Shown: piece by piece, positions 13,127 to 24,385 of the stretch | Layout of the letters: every line of letters begins with the position of its first letter | Numbering within the stretch: position 1 is the first letter of the stretch | NCBI RefSeq assembly: GCF_964275005.1 | Contig: NC_092706.1 | Span: 3,725,113 to 3,789,112 of the forward strand | Direction: 5' to 3' | Length of the DNA stretch: 64,000 bases | Source of the DNA: Diadema setosum | Lineage: Eukaryota > Echinodermata > Echinoidea > Diadematoida > Diadematidae | Program-made: the position numbers and the translations under genes | Notes under the pieces: model-generated | What the model was told of the DNA's origin: nothing | What the model saw: the letters and a program-made list of their open reading frames with translations, nothing else | Database searches by the model: none

Positions 13127-13299
13127 CTAATGTCCAATTTGCCGGTAAAGGTGCTGGATGCCTGCGCCAGCGCCAGTCGGTACGCGGTCCCAGGTAAGCT
13201 AACTGGAAGGCCCGGTGCCGGTACAGTAGCGGTATGGTACAGTAGTCGGCCTCGTACGTATGCCACACGATTCAACGAAATTTACCGTTTCTTATCTAC

Positions 13300-15414
13300 C
13301 GGTCGCGCGCAGTGCACGTACGTATTGGGATAGTTACAGTATCATTACATAAGGTATCGCCGACTACATGTGTTCCGTGCGTAAACAAGCGATTTATCAA
13401 AGGGTGAATGCGCTGATCAGTATTCCTGTCGAACCTAGTCGCCGCGGTCGGCTTGTACTAATACCTCCCAGAGATTCGTTGAATAGGGCATGGAGATTGC
13501 TCTCATATATCGTGGAAACATGTGTACCTTATGTGTGGCTCTATTACTGCAAAGCAATGAGAACAGTCTTTTTAAAACCGCTTATCCGAACAGAAATTAA
13601 TCTTTTTAAACTTTTTTGGACTAGCGCCCTCTATTGTTGGTTACACTTTACACAGCAGTCAACTGCACTGATGTTGCATCATTCTTCGACACATTGTAGG
13701 AGTATAGGCCCAGAGTACTCTAGTCTTAATTATGAAGTACTGTAACAGTAGTATGAGTTGGTGGGTTTTTTTTCAGTTTATGGTAGAACTTCGTTCAATG
13801 TCATCTTAATACCAACTCCATGTACGTTACGAATTTAACGTTTGAGATCAAAGTAAGAAGTCCTTCGATTTTTGTCTTCTGATTCCATCATAAGCACAGG
13901 GAATCCCATCATTAGGCCCTTACTAGCTACCTCTCCCATGGACCGGAAATGATTATTTCCAAATTTGCAATCACACGGAGAATTTACATAAAAACAATCA
14001 TGCGTGCATTTTGGTTTTGCTCAGAAAACAGGGCCTACAGTCATCATCTATATAATGTTAATAACGTACACAGTATCATCACACAAAAGGATAGTAAGTA
14101 AAGACGTTCAACAACAGTAAATGGCAAATGCAAACCTAAATATGACATATCCTCACATATTCCATTGGTTTCTTCGATAAGAAAATATCATTGGGCCTGT
14201 TTGGTTAATGATTTTGCCCGTGATAAATCCATTCCACTTCAAAAGTGGCAGATCAATGCAAATGGATGTAGAATGACGTGATTGAATGGAAACTATAAAT
14301 AGGTTATAGTTTCTTCTGATAAAGGGGATGCTGCATGCATATAATGATATGTTGTTGTTGTTGTTGTTGTTGTTCGACATAATGTGGAAAACGTTCAGAT
14401 TTTACCTAAAATTATGAGGTTATGAATGCTAAAATAATAATATATTAGCAAAACACTTTTATGTCAGTTAAATTTGAGGAAATTAAGACAATCAATAATA
14501 AAAAGAAGTGCATTTTTTTTTATTTGTTTGATAAACTCACGTGCCGTACATCGATCTCAACGAGGTATAGCGCCCATAAAACAAATCGTTATGTCGCACC
14601 AAGGAGGTTTTACACATGGAGTTCCTACTGGCTGTAATCATTCATACAGTTGTCAGATTTCTATAGATGTACAAAAGAATTCCACAGGTGCACTTGTGCC
14701 TTTGATGATCGATGTTCGACGCCGCCGTCTTGCTGAGCAATCTGAAGATTCATTTTGAACGTTATCATAATGTTGGCCATATTTTGCTTATTTATTTATT
14801 AAATGAAATGAAATTTCACTTAATGATGAAGCACATAAAACAAAAGTCAATTCCGTCCAGAAATTTGCGCAGAAGTGTAAATCAGAGCTGTATCATGTGA
14901 AAATGTTTAAAACTGTACTATCCTGGAAAGCTGGTTTTATCACTTTTCCGCTTAATTTCCACAAATGAAAAGAATATGGAATAATCTTCAAGTATAATTC
15001 TTTATTGATAGTTATATCAGATTAGTGCCCGGATATGCCCAGTCGAGTAATTTTCATCTTTATTTCAGTACTTTTTGCTCAATTTTTATTCGCGCATCCT
15101 CATGTCTGTACCACCTACCTTTTATAAAAAGGGATAGCGAAAAGTAATTACCATCACAAAAACATATCTTCCTTTGAAAGTGGCTGGTGATTATGCAATG
15201 AGACACGAGTCAATTGTCTTCGTATCTGCGCGGCAGATCCTGTTTGGCACATGCTTCAAATATTTTTGAGCGGCTTCGAACATCTAGCAAAGGAAATAAG
15301 ACGGTTGTGACTCCATTCTCTAATTGGTCGCACTATCAAGCACGTACTTAGAGATGACAGGCTTCTGCATTTTTTTCTTCGTCTTTACCTGGAAACAAAT
15401 GAGTATATGAATAT
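13300..15414. other. Intergenic sequence, no supported gene
   Basis: AT-rich sequence with a short (TTG)7 run near 14352-14372. Open frames up to 125 codons occur (for example 13368-13745, plus strand), but none has a recognisable motif or splice context. Confidence 0.4.
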
Positions 15415-15614
15415 AAGAATGACCCAAGTCCATGGAAGACCATTTTGAGTAAACTTAAAAAAACTTCATATCTTTTTTATTTTTTGTCCAATAATATTCT
15501 ATTCAACTGTGATGGGACGGCAACATTGTACATACAAATTAGAACATATATTATTATGACAATTAACATTTTTGTGGAGAGGCCATTTTGTGTGATGGAC
15601 TTGGGTCGTTCTTT
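15415..15614. mobile_element. Inverted-repeat element with AAGAATGACCCAAGTCC ends
   Basis: The left arm AAGAATGACCCAAGTCCAT (15415-15433) is matched by ATGGACTTGGGTCGTTCTTT (15595-15614). The flanking bases are also partly complementary. The interior is non-coding. It is followed at once by a related copy at 15684-15856. Confidence 0.5.
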
Positions 15615-15683
15615 GAATCATATACATGATATTCTGCTATAGAGATGAGAGAAGGATGAGAGAGGGCGCTATAATATGAATGT

Positions 15684-15856
15684 AAGAATGACCCAAGTCC
15701 TTATTTTTACATTCATATAAGATTTAACTCATTAATTTCAGGCACTTCCGGGGGTAATTAGGGTGTATCATTTAAACACAAGATGAATCTATGCATAAGC
15801 TACGGTTTCCCATGTCAAACTGAATTTGGCCAAAAAATGGACTTAGGTCGTTTCTA
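15684..15856. mobile_element. Second, diverged copy of the AAGAATGACCC inverted-repeat element
   Basis: The left arm AAGAATGACCCAAGTCC begins at 15684. The right arm GGACTTAGGTCGTTTCT ends near 15856 with two mismatches. Its position only 70 bp from the previous copy suggests a tandem or nested pair from one family. No transposase frame is present. Confidence 0.45.
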
Positions 15857-17319
15857 TATTCAGGTCTTCAAAATATCGTCGATTCCTTTGATCTCATTGC
15901 CGTTATGTTTAAACTTTAAAGATTGTGATTATCATACTAGGAATATTGTTTTTTCCTATTCTGTTGTCAGATACACGTGTTGTCATTTTTAATTATGATT
16001 TCCTTGAAAAAAAAAATGCAGAAATAAAGTCGAACTGAACTAAAATAGAGGAAAATAGTGATGGAAACCATTAAGAGATATTCTACCTATACATGTATTT
16101 CAATTTTCTTTCTAGTATTAAAGAACACTTGACTTGGTCTATACCTTGTCAAAAGCAAAGGGAATAACTTCAGTATACTGTAGACATCGTGTCAAAATCA
16201 GTTGTTGTCGATGTTTAACCAAAGACAGTTTGAAAGATAAACTTTCACTTTCGCCTTTTATGACTGTGAATTACGAAAGAAATGAAAGAAAATAAGTGAA
16301 GTTGGCATGTGTGAATAATTGTGAAATTGGAGGTACCGTGCTTCTCTTATTCGCGAAATTATCTTTTTTTTTTTTATATGGAACTCTCATTATCATTATC
16401 ATTTCTTTTTTTTATTTTTTTTTTTGGGGGGGGGGTGTTCAAGGTAAATAAGGATTGGTGTTTTCTTTCAAGTAATATAATCAACGCTAGCACTTTCCTC
16501 AGACCTTGATTGACAAGCTTCTCAGGGAACTGTGGATGTGAATTCAACGCGGTAAGATCTGAAGAATCTTTGATCCAGTTCACTCTGTGCCGCCTCGCTG
16601 ATTACTCTCCCGGATAGGATGAAGATGGCACCCTCGATTTCAATAGAACGATGTTAAGCCTGTCCCTTTTAATCGTATACTTGTTAAGAGGCGTTTCCAA
16701 CATTCCTGACCCCTATTGTTTCGTTTTAGGTGACATTCTGGGCTTACCAAGAGATAGACTCCGTGCAAGTTGTTAATCCCTGACTTGTAATGCAGGAAGA
16801 AGACTGATAACAGAGCGCCCACCCCTCAATCAGGAAAAAAGTATAGGGTCTACCCTTGAATTGACAAAATTACAATACCAATGAAGACATGTTACTTGAA
16901 AATAGATATCAGGACAACTTATGAGTAGTTTCTATGTCCGGAGACGGTAGCACAATCCAGAATGACATCATCGACTCGATGGTCTACCGACTCAGTATGC
17001 TTGTTCGGTTTGGGTGCTGTTCCATTGACTCATTGCATGACCCAATGAATCATCGTTTCCTATTATTTTGAACCCCCCCCCCTTGTTTATGGCTGACATA
17101 CTGTATTAAAGTTACAGTGTTTTAAAAAGCGAATAGGTAGGCCCTATAACTGATACCCACTATGCATGTGCCGAGTTTCTCTTCAACGACAGGTAACTGT
17201 AACATAAACATTTTGTTTATAAACAGTGTTATCCAAACACCTTGCATGCGTAGATTTAGTAGAGATGTATCATAATTTTCCCCTCCTACTTATTTACTAC
17301 AGCCGATTATCATTACAAG
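15857..17319. other. Intergenic sequence left of the tandem array
   Basis: No supported gene. Poly-T, poly-G and poly-C runs occur near 16365, 16425 and 17075. Similarity to the array units (the C/T-rich stretch followed by CGAAACTTCTAC) begins at about 17,320, which I take as the left edge of the array. Confidence 0.4.
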
Positions 17320-17733
17320 AAAGTTTCTCTCTCTCTCCCTCTCACTCTCTCTTTCTCTCTCGTTGTCGAAACTTCTACTAGTCTGTATATCTATCCTTCA
17401 TATTGTTTGGTGTTTGACAATGTGAGGAGATGTGTGGGATATATTTTGTGGTGTAGTGGCGTTGTGTAATTTTTCCTGAGTATTCACTTCAAACAGGTGA
17501 ATACTTTCAGCCAATTTTGTGACATAATCACATGATTATCTTACATTTTACTCACTACGCATACGCACACACACACGCACACACACACACACACACACAT
17601 TCATAAGCACATCACTTCGTGATAGAATTCATAATTCCCTGCACACACAAAACACTTTCACGGGATTATACAGTCGTACTTCTTATTAAATCAATGCGTA
17701 CAGAAGCGATGTAATCTTTCAGTATGAATCGTG

Positions 17734-17739
17734 TTTAAT
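17734..17739 (-). terminator. Poly(A) signal ATTAAA, copy A
   Basis: ATTAAA on the minus strand about 126 bases beyond the stop codon of copy A. Copies B (22670-22675) and D (29979-29984) have ATTAAA, and copies E (38713-38718), F (47043-47048) and G (55706-55711) have AATAAA at the equivalent place. Copy C has lost the region. Confidence 0.6.
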
Positions 17740-17864
17740 TTTCTTATGTGAACAGAAGCTTGTTCAAGCGATTTAGACACAACACACATTTGACAAGCCA
17801 AGAAGTCTTTAGCATAAAGAAACTCCATGGGCATCTTGACCCAAAGTCCATATCAATCTCCACT

Positions 17865-18792
17865 TCAAAGAGACACGACGTCGATGATCTCCGGCTCCTC
17901 GTCTTCCTGCTCTGCTGCTTTCCTCGGTTGACGTCTCGCTGGTCGGGTCTTCAGCGACGAGATCGATGCAACCGGTGCCCTGAGCTGATGCTGGTCGTAC
18001 ACTCCAAACACGGGAACATGCGTGAATGGTATCGGGTAGAAACTGTTTGATTGCTGGTGGTAGGCCGCTGGGTATGGGAGGTACTGCGGTCCAAGACAGC
18101 ACGGGCTGGAACAGGCGACTGGATAACTTGTACTTCGGCGAGCTGGAATCATGGTGTACGGAGAGTAGCGGACGCTCGTCGGACGGTAAGCCGGGTGAGT
18201 TGTACTTGGTTGATGGGGAGGCGGACACACCGCTGGTTGCGTGGTGTAGCAGGTGGTTGACGCAGGCAATGGCGATGAACGTTCGATACCCACGGGCGAA
18301 GCAGCAGGTGACACCGAGATGTACGGGGGAGATGGTGGCGGCGTTGGTGGTAGCTGATGGCAGGGTACTTTGGCGACCGGCGCTAACAACAAGTCTGACG
18401 TCGAGCCGGACGCGGGACGAGGAGAAGGCGTTCTAGCTGCAGTACGAGGCGACGCTGTGCCAATCTTCCGGCAGGTAGCAGCCAACAATGCCAGAGGGCT
18501 CGGCTTGCCGATACAAGATGCATCCTCGTCGGAGAGCTGGAATGAAGAAAATGAAAGAGGAAATATTATTACTTAAATGACATTTACAGCAACAGAATTC
18601 TTGATAGAAACTGATATAAACGATTCAAACTGAAATTAAAAGAGTTCTTGGTAAAAAGAAGAGGAAAAATTAAGCACCATATTATATCGACATTTCATCC
18701 AAAGAAAATCATAATGGTTTCAGAATACATACTCGTCAAATAACTAGAGTGCAACATACCTGTAAATACTTTGACTTGACACTCGTTGCCAT
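17865..18792 (-). CDS. Finger-less Sp5-like protein, copy A
   Basis: Two coding exons, 18760-18792 (MATSVKSKYLQ) and 17865-18536, joined through CAG/GTATGT and TTCCAG in phase 0; 234 aa. The ATG is the first after an in-frame TGA. Residues 24-37 are SPLALLAATCRKIG, the SP box of Sp-family transcription factors, preceded by GK as in vertebrate Sp5. Residues 71-88 (HQLPPTPP..) resemble the Sp5 LPLTPP motif. The middle is rich in Pro, Ser, Thr and Tyr. Residues 207-217 form a basic patch (RPARRQPRK), a likely nuclear signal. The tail is acidic and ends EPEIIDVVSL. An Sp factor would continue into a CxCPNC box and three C2H2 fingers; here the frame stops instead, so direct DNA binding is not expected. 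A role as a competitor or adaptor for Sp5 partners is inference. This is the leftmost copy. Confidence 0.75.
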
Positions 18793-18965
18793 CCTAATAG
18801 CCTTGGCGTTCGTTCGGTATCACGATGATAATAAACTGTACTGTAAATCCAAAGTACACTTTCAGGTACAATAAGTATGTAGAACTTGGAGGCGAGCACT
18901 TGAGGCAGACGTAGTATTGATGGTTGGAAGTCAAAGAATGAAGAGCCTTCCTTCTGAAGCAGCAG

Positions 18966-19240
18966 TATTTATACCATGTCTGCCAATAGACTTGTCATTC
19001 ACCTTCATCACGAAGGAGGAAAGTTGTAATAATAGCGATCGGTAGATCACAGGTGGCGTGTGATCTCCGCCGATCGTGTTCTTGAATAGTCCAGTCATTC
19101 CACTCACATTATCCTATCAAATCCTCACGCCACTCAACGGTCCCATCCAATCCGCATCCCTCCAACCCTTTGACAATGACAGCTCATTGTCCAATGACCG
19201 CGCGGACTCGCTGACCGCGACCGTGGGTGACAGGCGTTAT
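18966..19240 (-). promoter_or_regulatory. Promoter of copy A (TATA box, dyad, CCAAT block)
   Basis: TATAAATA lies at 18966-18973, with ATTGG just upstream. About 75 bp further is a nested dyad: outer arms CGATCGG/CCGATCG (19037-19043, 19071-19077), inner arms GATCACA/TGTGATC around GGTGGCG (19046-19066). Further up is a block with CCAATGACC at 19191, an ATTGT/ACAAT Sox-like core beside it, and GCGCGGAC followed by repeated TGACCG. The transcription start should lie near 18940, giving a 5' UTR of about 150 bases. Confidence 0.65.
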
Positions 19241-19744
19241 AGCGCACCGGACAAAAGACGGAGCAGTGAGCTTTTGTTTTGACCATCAGTCAATAGCTGA
19301 AGATGGCTTGGCTGGAAGTCAAATGGAGTTGTGATGAATTAGCTGTCTGCGTGATTACAACTGATGTACAGGACTGGTACTAGATATCGTTTCAAGCATC
19401 GGAGATTCATAGCTATACAAATTATCAACTGCTGGTATATACCAAGTTGGCTGAAAATTGATGTAAGTGTAATTCAATGTCATAATTTATACAAAGAATA
19501 AATCAAATCAAATCAAGACCAGGTGACCTGAATACTATTTTCCCGGATAATGTCCTCTATACCTGCTGACAAATTATTCCATTCACCTGTACAAATTGAC
19601 TGCATCTAGGTACCTAAAATCTAGTTTGGAGCATTAGTTGTTGCTTTGTCGGGTAATTTTCGGGCGACGTCTCTGAATGTATGAAAAAAAAAATCTCATT
19701 TCACAAAATGCACATTTATGTTTTACAGGAAGCAGGCTGTGTAA
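19241..19744. other. Class I upstream flank
   Basis: Non-coding spacer matching 26386-26940 and 31491-31975. It contains the shared phrase ATCAAATCAAATCAAGACC. At 19519 the sequence reads GACCAGGTGACC, the empty site for the hairpin element found at 26664. Confidence 0.6.
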
Positions 19745-20184
19745 GGCTGCTTTCACATAGAAGTATTCGGTATTCGGTATTCGCTATTCGCTATTCGCTA
19801 TTCGAGCACCGAATACACCATCACCCGCACCGTCAACTCACCATCCCATGTAGTGAGGATTTCTTCCTCCTACATCGCAGCAAATCTTATCAACAATTTC
19901 TAAACTGCATCAGAATGTCGGTCTACATGCTTATATTTGCTAACGGGCAAATCCAGACCAAAAGTGTCATTATTTTATAAACGAGAGACGGTATACGCTG
20001 CAAGAAAATCGAACAAGCTCGATTCCCACTTTGCTATACTTTTCGCAGGTATTCGGTACTTTCGAATAGTGCCCTCTTATGTGAACCGGTGTGAGGAAAT
20101 CCTATCGTTCGATTCAAGCTATCCGCGTGCCCTCGAAAAACGAGCCCGAATACCCGAATAGTATACTTCTATGTGAAAGCAGCC
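19745..20184. mobile_element. Harbinger-like MITE with TAA target duplication
   Basis: A 440-bp insertion unique to unit A. The ends are GGCTGCTTTCACATAGAAGTAT (split as GGCTGCTTTCACATAG plus AAGTAT) and the exact inverse ATACTTCTATGTGAAAGCAGCC. It is flanked by TAA on both sides (19742-19744, 20185-20187). The undisturbed site in unit D at 31965-31980 reads GGCTGTGTAAGAATC, which confirms insertion at TAA. Just inside the left end, TTCGGTA and TTCGCTA units repeat five or six times. A 3-bp TWA duplication is typical of PIF/Harbinger. Confidence 0.8.
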
Positions 20185-21047
20185 TAAGAATCTCTTACCT
20201 ATGTCATGATGTATTCAATAATTTATGGATATGTTTCTTTTAATGACCACGTAACAAGTTATGCCAGTCACCTGCATATCATCAAAGCGTGTCAATATTT
20301 GGAATGTAATTTGCATGGAGTTGTTGCTGCTACATCGGGGAAACCTCGGGAAAAAACTTTGGCTGCCGGGGGGGGGGGGGGGGGATCTCTGTTGAGATGC
20401 CAAGAATATGCATGAAATTTAAAATTCCGTGTGTGTAAGTAAACTGCATGGTCTATTATTCTTGACTACCATTTCAATACATGGAATTCAGCTTACATGT
20501 TGCTGTGGCAAATCCTTCATCACATGCATAAATTTACGCGTGTTACAAAACCGGTTTATTTTGTTTACCAAACGATTATGTTTTCCATGAAAATGTCCGA
20601 AGCATCTCCCAATTTTGATTGGTGTCTTGACTTTTACATTACTACCTTTTATGGCCAAATGCATTATTTTTTTATAAAACGTGGACAAGACATAGTGATA
20701 ATTGCAAATTCATTGTTAAAATTCAAACTGCAAACACAACCATGCAACTGTGTGTACAGAAGTAGTAATCTATGATTAATAGCTACCAAAAAGAATTTGA
20801 GTAATATCATCATTAAAGGACCAAAAGAAAGCGAGAAAGTAATGAATTTTTAGCGAACTGTAAAAGCCACTATACTATTGATATGATGTGAATGGTATAC
20901 ACCCGTGCAATGATGTCGTGCGTCGCGAATCAAGGCATACATCAGACTTGACTGTGCAAGCTTTGATGAGTGAATGTCTACGTCACTGATTGACAGGTGC
21001 GAGGAGGACCAAATTAAAAATAGACAAGTCGGTAAGATCTGAGCTAT

Positions 21048-21056
21048 CCTTTGATC
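21048..21056 (+). promoter_or_regulatory. TCF/LEF-like site (CCTTTGATC) in class I spacer
   Basis: CCTTTGATC matches the TCF/LEF consensus on the opposite strand (GATCAAAGG). The same 9-mer is at 28303-28311 and 33355-33363. In class II units the first base pair of the core differs (CTTTTGATC near 42188, 50542 and 59348). It sits about 2.2 kb upstream of the gene start. A single 9-mer is weak evidence on its own. Confidence 0.3.
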
Positions 21057-21090
21057 TTCTTCATTCGTGCCGTACCGGTCTCTCAGCATT

Positions 21091-21234
21091 CTACAGGATG
21101 GACCAAGTGATAGCAGCCATCTTTTGTCCTATCTTAATAGCTAAGAGTACATCATAATCTCCTCGATCATCGTACTCAGACTGCGTGAAAACTATTCTCC
21201 GCCTCCTTTTGTATTCATGAGCTGCGTGGCCAAC
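21091..21234 (-). pseudogene. Decayed homeodomain-like exon, unit A/B
   Basis: From the acceptor CTGCAG at 21235-21240 the minus strand reads VGHAAHEYKRRRRIVFTQSEY, then DDRGDYDVLLAIKIG, then KMAAITWSIL and a TAG. The basic run plus VFTQSEYDD matches a homeodomain N-terminal arm and start of helix 1. LAIKIG resembles helix 2, and W with a following basic stretch falls where helix 3 would be. About seven helix 1 residues are missing, so it cannot be a working homeodomain. It may instead be a short exon with a chance resemblance. Confidence 0.3.
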
Positions 21235-21423
21235 CTGCAGAGAGGACATACAAATCGTATATGCCATGAGACCCTACTTGTATAGGCTGCTTGGAAGGAG
21301 AGATAAATGAAAGGGTTATAGTACACTACGGGACGGGCATTATTGATAATAATAGATAGACCAAAGTGAAAGTTAGTAAAGGAGAGTTCAAAAAGAGAAA
21401 AAATAGCAAAAGAAAGAAAGAGG

Positions 21424-21461
21424 GAGACACACACACACACACACACACAGAAACAGAGAGA

Positions 21462-21498
<37 letters not shown>
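21424..21498. repeat. (CA)n then (TG)n inverted microsatellite pair
   Basis: A (CA)n run is followed within about 15 bases by a (TG)n run, so the two can fold on each other. Related pairs are at 28678-28725 and 37501-37553 in the other class I-type spacers. Confidence 0.8.
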
Positions 21499-21500
<2 letters not shown>

Positions 21501-21599
21501 ATTATCAAATATTTCAACTACAATTCCAAACCATGTCAAAAGCAGCAATACACACAAATTTAGTGCTGGAGTTTTCATTGAAGTCAGCCCAAATATATC

Positions 21600-22669
21600 C
21601 AAGATAAAACATCTTTTAGTTTCACCTATTTACACAGAATGGTAATTTTTGTCACGAGTACATGGGAATGTGAGGGGGTAAGTCTCTAGTCAAACAAATC
21701 CTGTAAAACTTCCGTGGGTTCTCTTTGTTTTCGGACTTGATATCAAAACGTGTAAGATGTTATAGGAATCATTCACTTAATGCAATTTTTATATTTAACT
21801 TTACAAATGACGACTTGCTATCGGAAATGTGCTTTAAGCATCTAAAGCGTTGAAAGGTGTGTGTGTGTGTGGATGCCAGTAATACCCCCGTTCGATATAA
21901 CATCTGAAACATTACACTTTTATTGAGTCTCATAACTTTTCTTTTGTTTGTTTTAGGGGTGTTTTTGGTGAAGCTTCTACTCGTCTAAAGCTTGCTTGAT
22001 TTTATCCCATTTATCAAAGTCATCTTGATCAAGTGGAATTTGAGAGTTTGTTGGATATTTTGTTCCAGTAAAGTCGATTATTTGTAACAGTTTGTGACCA
22101 AGATAAAGAGCTCTGTTGGTATAGTATCATGAGCATTGTGTCAGTGTGTTGTAATGGCGATCTGGAGGCATAGTATTTTCCCTCTTTCCTGTGTTTCACC
22201 TACTACAACTGTATTAATGTAACTTCTCTCTCTCTTGGTTTCGTTGACATAATGTTACACATCACACACACGCACACACACACACACACACACGAAGAAT
22301 TCGTAACGAAACTTCTATCTGGCTCAACACACTTTACTTCACTGTTTAAACAAGATGTGGATATTCAGTTTGGATTATAATGTAAGGAGCATTGTTGTGT
22401 GGTGTTGTGGTATATGTGTACAATTACTCGTGCATATTCACATCTATCAGTTCCTCACTTTTGTTCATTTTTGTGAGATAATATGGCATTTCACAGACTA
22501 CACACACACACACACACAGACACACACGCAAACACGTAAGAACACCCGTATATGACAGAATTCTTAATTCACCTGCACACAGATCAGCACTAACGTGGAC
22601 ACCAGTCATACTTCTCGTAATCAATACACAGACAATAAGCGGTGTAAACTTCATGACCTTCAGTATATT
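21600..22669. other. Spacer between units A and B
   Basis: Non-coding; matches 28840-29970 and 37660-38700. It contains (CA)n runs near 22265-22292 and 22499-22530. No gene is seen. Confidence 0.6.
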
Positions 22670-22803
22670 TTTAATTTACTTTCTCACCTGAACAGAATCT
22701 TGTTCAAGCATTTAGACACAACACACATTTGACAAACCAAGAAGTCTTTAGCATAAAGAAACTCCAGGGACGTCTTGACCCAAAGTCCATATCAATCTCC
22801 ACT

Positions 22804-23738
22804 TCAAAGAGACACGACGTCGATGATCTCCTCCTCGTCTTCTTCCTCTGCTGCTTTCCTCGGTTGACGTCTCGCTGGTCGGGTCTTCAGCGACGAGACC
22901 GACGCAACCGGTGCCCTGAGCTGATGCTGGTCGTACACTCCAAACACGGGAACATGCGTGAATGGTACCGGGTAGTAACTTGTGGGGCAGATGCTCGATC
23001 CCTGGTGGTAGGCCGCTGGGTATGGGAAGTACTGCGGTCCAAGGCAGCACGGGCTAGCACAGGCGACTGGGCAACGGGTACTTCGGCGAGCTGGAATCAT
23101 GGTGTACGGAGAGTAGCGAACGCTTGTCGGACGGTAAGCAGGGTGAGTGGTGCTTGGTTGATGGGAAGGCGGACACACTGGTGATTGCGTGGTGTAGCAG
23201 GTGGTTGACGCAGGCAATGGCGATGAACGATCGATGCCCACGGGCGAAGCAGCAGGTGACACCGAGACGTACGGGGGAGATGGAGGCGGTGTTGGTGGTA
23301 GCTGATGGCAGGGTACTTTGGCGACCGGCGCTGACAACAAATCTGACGTCGAGCCGGACACGGGGCGAGGAGAAGGCGTTCTAGCTGCAGTACGAGGCGA
23401 CGCTGTGCCAATCTTCCGACAGGTGGCAGCCAACAAGGCCAAAGGGCTCGGCTTGCCGATACAAGATGCATCCTCGTCGGAGAGCTGGAATGAAGAAAAA
23501 AAAAGAGGAAATTATTACTTAAATGACATTTACAGCAACATAATTCTTGATAGAAACTGATATGAACGATTCAAGCTGAAATTAAAAAGAGTTTTTGGTT
23601 AAAAAAAAAAGAGAGGAAAAATTAAGCGCCATATATTGACATTTCATCAAAAGAAAATCATAATGGTTTCAGAGTACATACTCGGCTAGCTAGAGTGCAA
23701 CATACCTGTAAATACTTTGACTTGACACTCGTTGCCAT
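22804..23738 (-). CDS. Finger-less Sp5-like protein, copy B
   Basis: Exons 23706-23738 and 22804-23484; 237 aa, intact. The poly(A) signal is ATTAAA at 22670-22675. Differences from copy A include SPRPVSG after the SP box, LLSAP, a QSPVCPPSHQ segment, TRCPVACAS, and QGSSICPTSYYPVPFTH where A has a shorter, different stretch. The tail is EEEDEEEIIDVVSL. Its 5' UTR is about 60 bp shorter than in the other copies because the stretch with the conserved CGTAGTATCGATGG is missing. The upstream flank is class II, but only to about 24,385, where the unit breaks off into a tandem repeat. Confidence 0.75.
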
Positions 23739-23874
23739 CCTAATAGCCTTGACGTTCGTTCAGACCCGGCTTTCACGATGATAATAAACTGCACTGTAAA
23801 TCCAAAGTACACTTTCAGGTACAATAAGTATGTAGAACTTGGAGGCGAGCACTTGAGGCCTCATGAAGCAGCAG

Positions 23875-24150
23875 TATTTATACCATGTCTGCCAATAGAC
23901 TTGTCATTCACCTTCATCACGAAGGAGGAAAGTTGTAATAATAGCGGTCGGTAGATCACAGGTGGCGTGTGATCTCCGCCGATCGTGTTCTTGAATAGTC
24001 CAGTCATATCCAGTCACATTATCCTGTCAAATCCTCACGCCACTCAACGGTCCCATCCAATCCGCATCTCTCCAACCCTTTGCCAATGACAGCTCATTGT
24101 CCAATGACCGCCCGGACTCGCTGACCGTGACCGTGGGTGACAGGCGTTAG
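23875..24150 (-). promoter_or_regulatory. Promoter of copy B
   Basis: TATAAATA at 23875-23882; inner dyad arms GATCACA/TGTGATC at 23954-23974; CCAATGACC followed by GCCCGGAC about 110 bp above the dyad. The TATA box is only about 137 bp from the ATG, against about 174-180 in most copies. Confidence 0.65.
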
Positions 24151-24385
24151 AGCACCGGCTATTGTTTTGACCATCTGGCCGAAGCTATGACTAGACTGAG
24201 CAAAGCGGTCTACATTTGGGCATAACTTGCATGTTTCCACGCAAGGTCTTGTGCTACTCATATTAGAAACATGGAATAATGCAAGTTACGCCCAGTTTAT
24301 AGGGGAATGTACATTCAGATTTGTTGGTCTTAGCACTTTAGCAGTTATTGATAGATGATATTATCTGCGTTAGAAAATATTTTTG

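Noticed and set aside
21091-21234. A working pmar1/hbox12-type homeobox gene
   Set aside because: Helix 1 is shortened, the WFxN core is absent, and five of six copies have a stop before the expected end. At best it is a relic.
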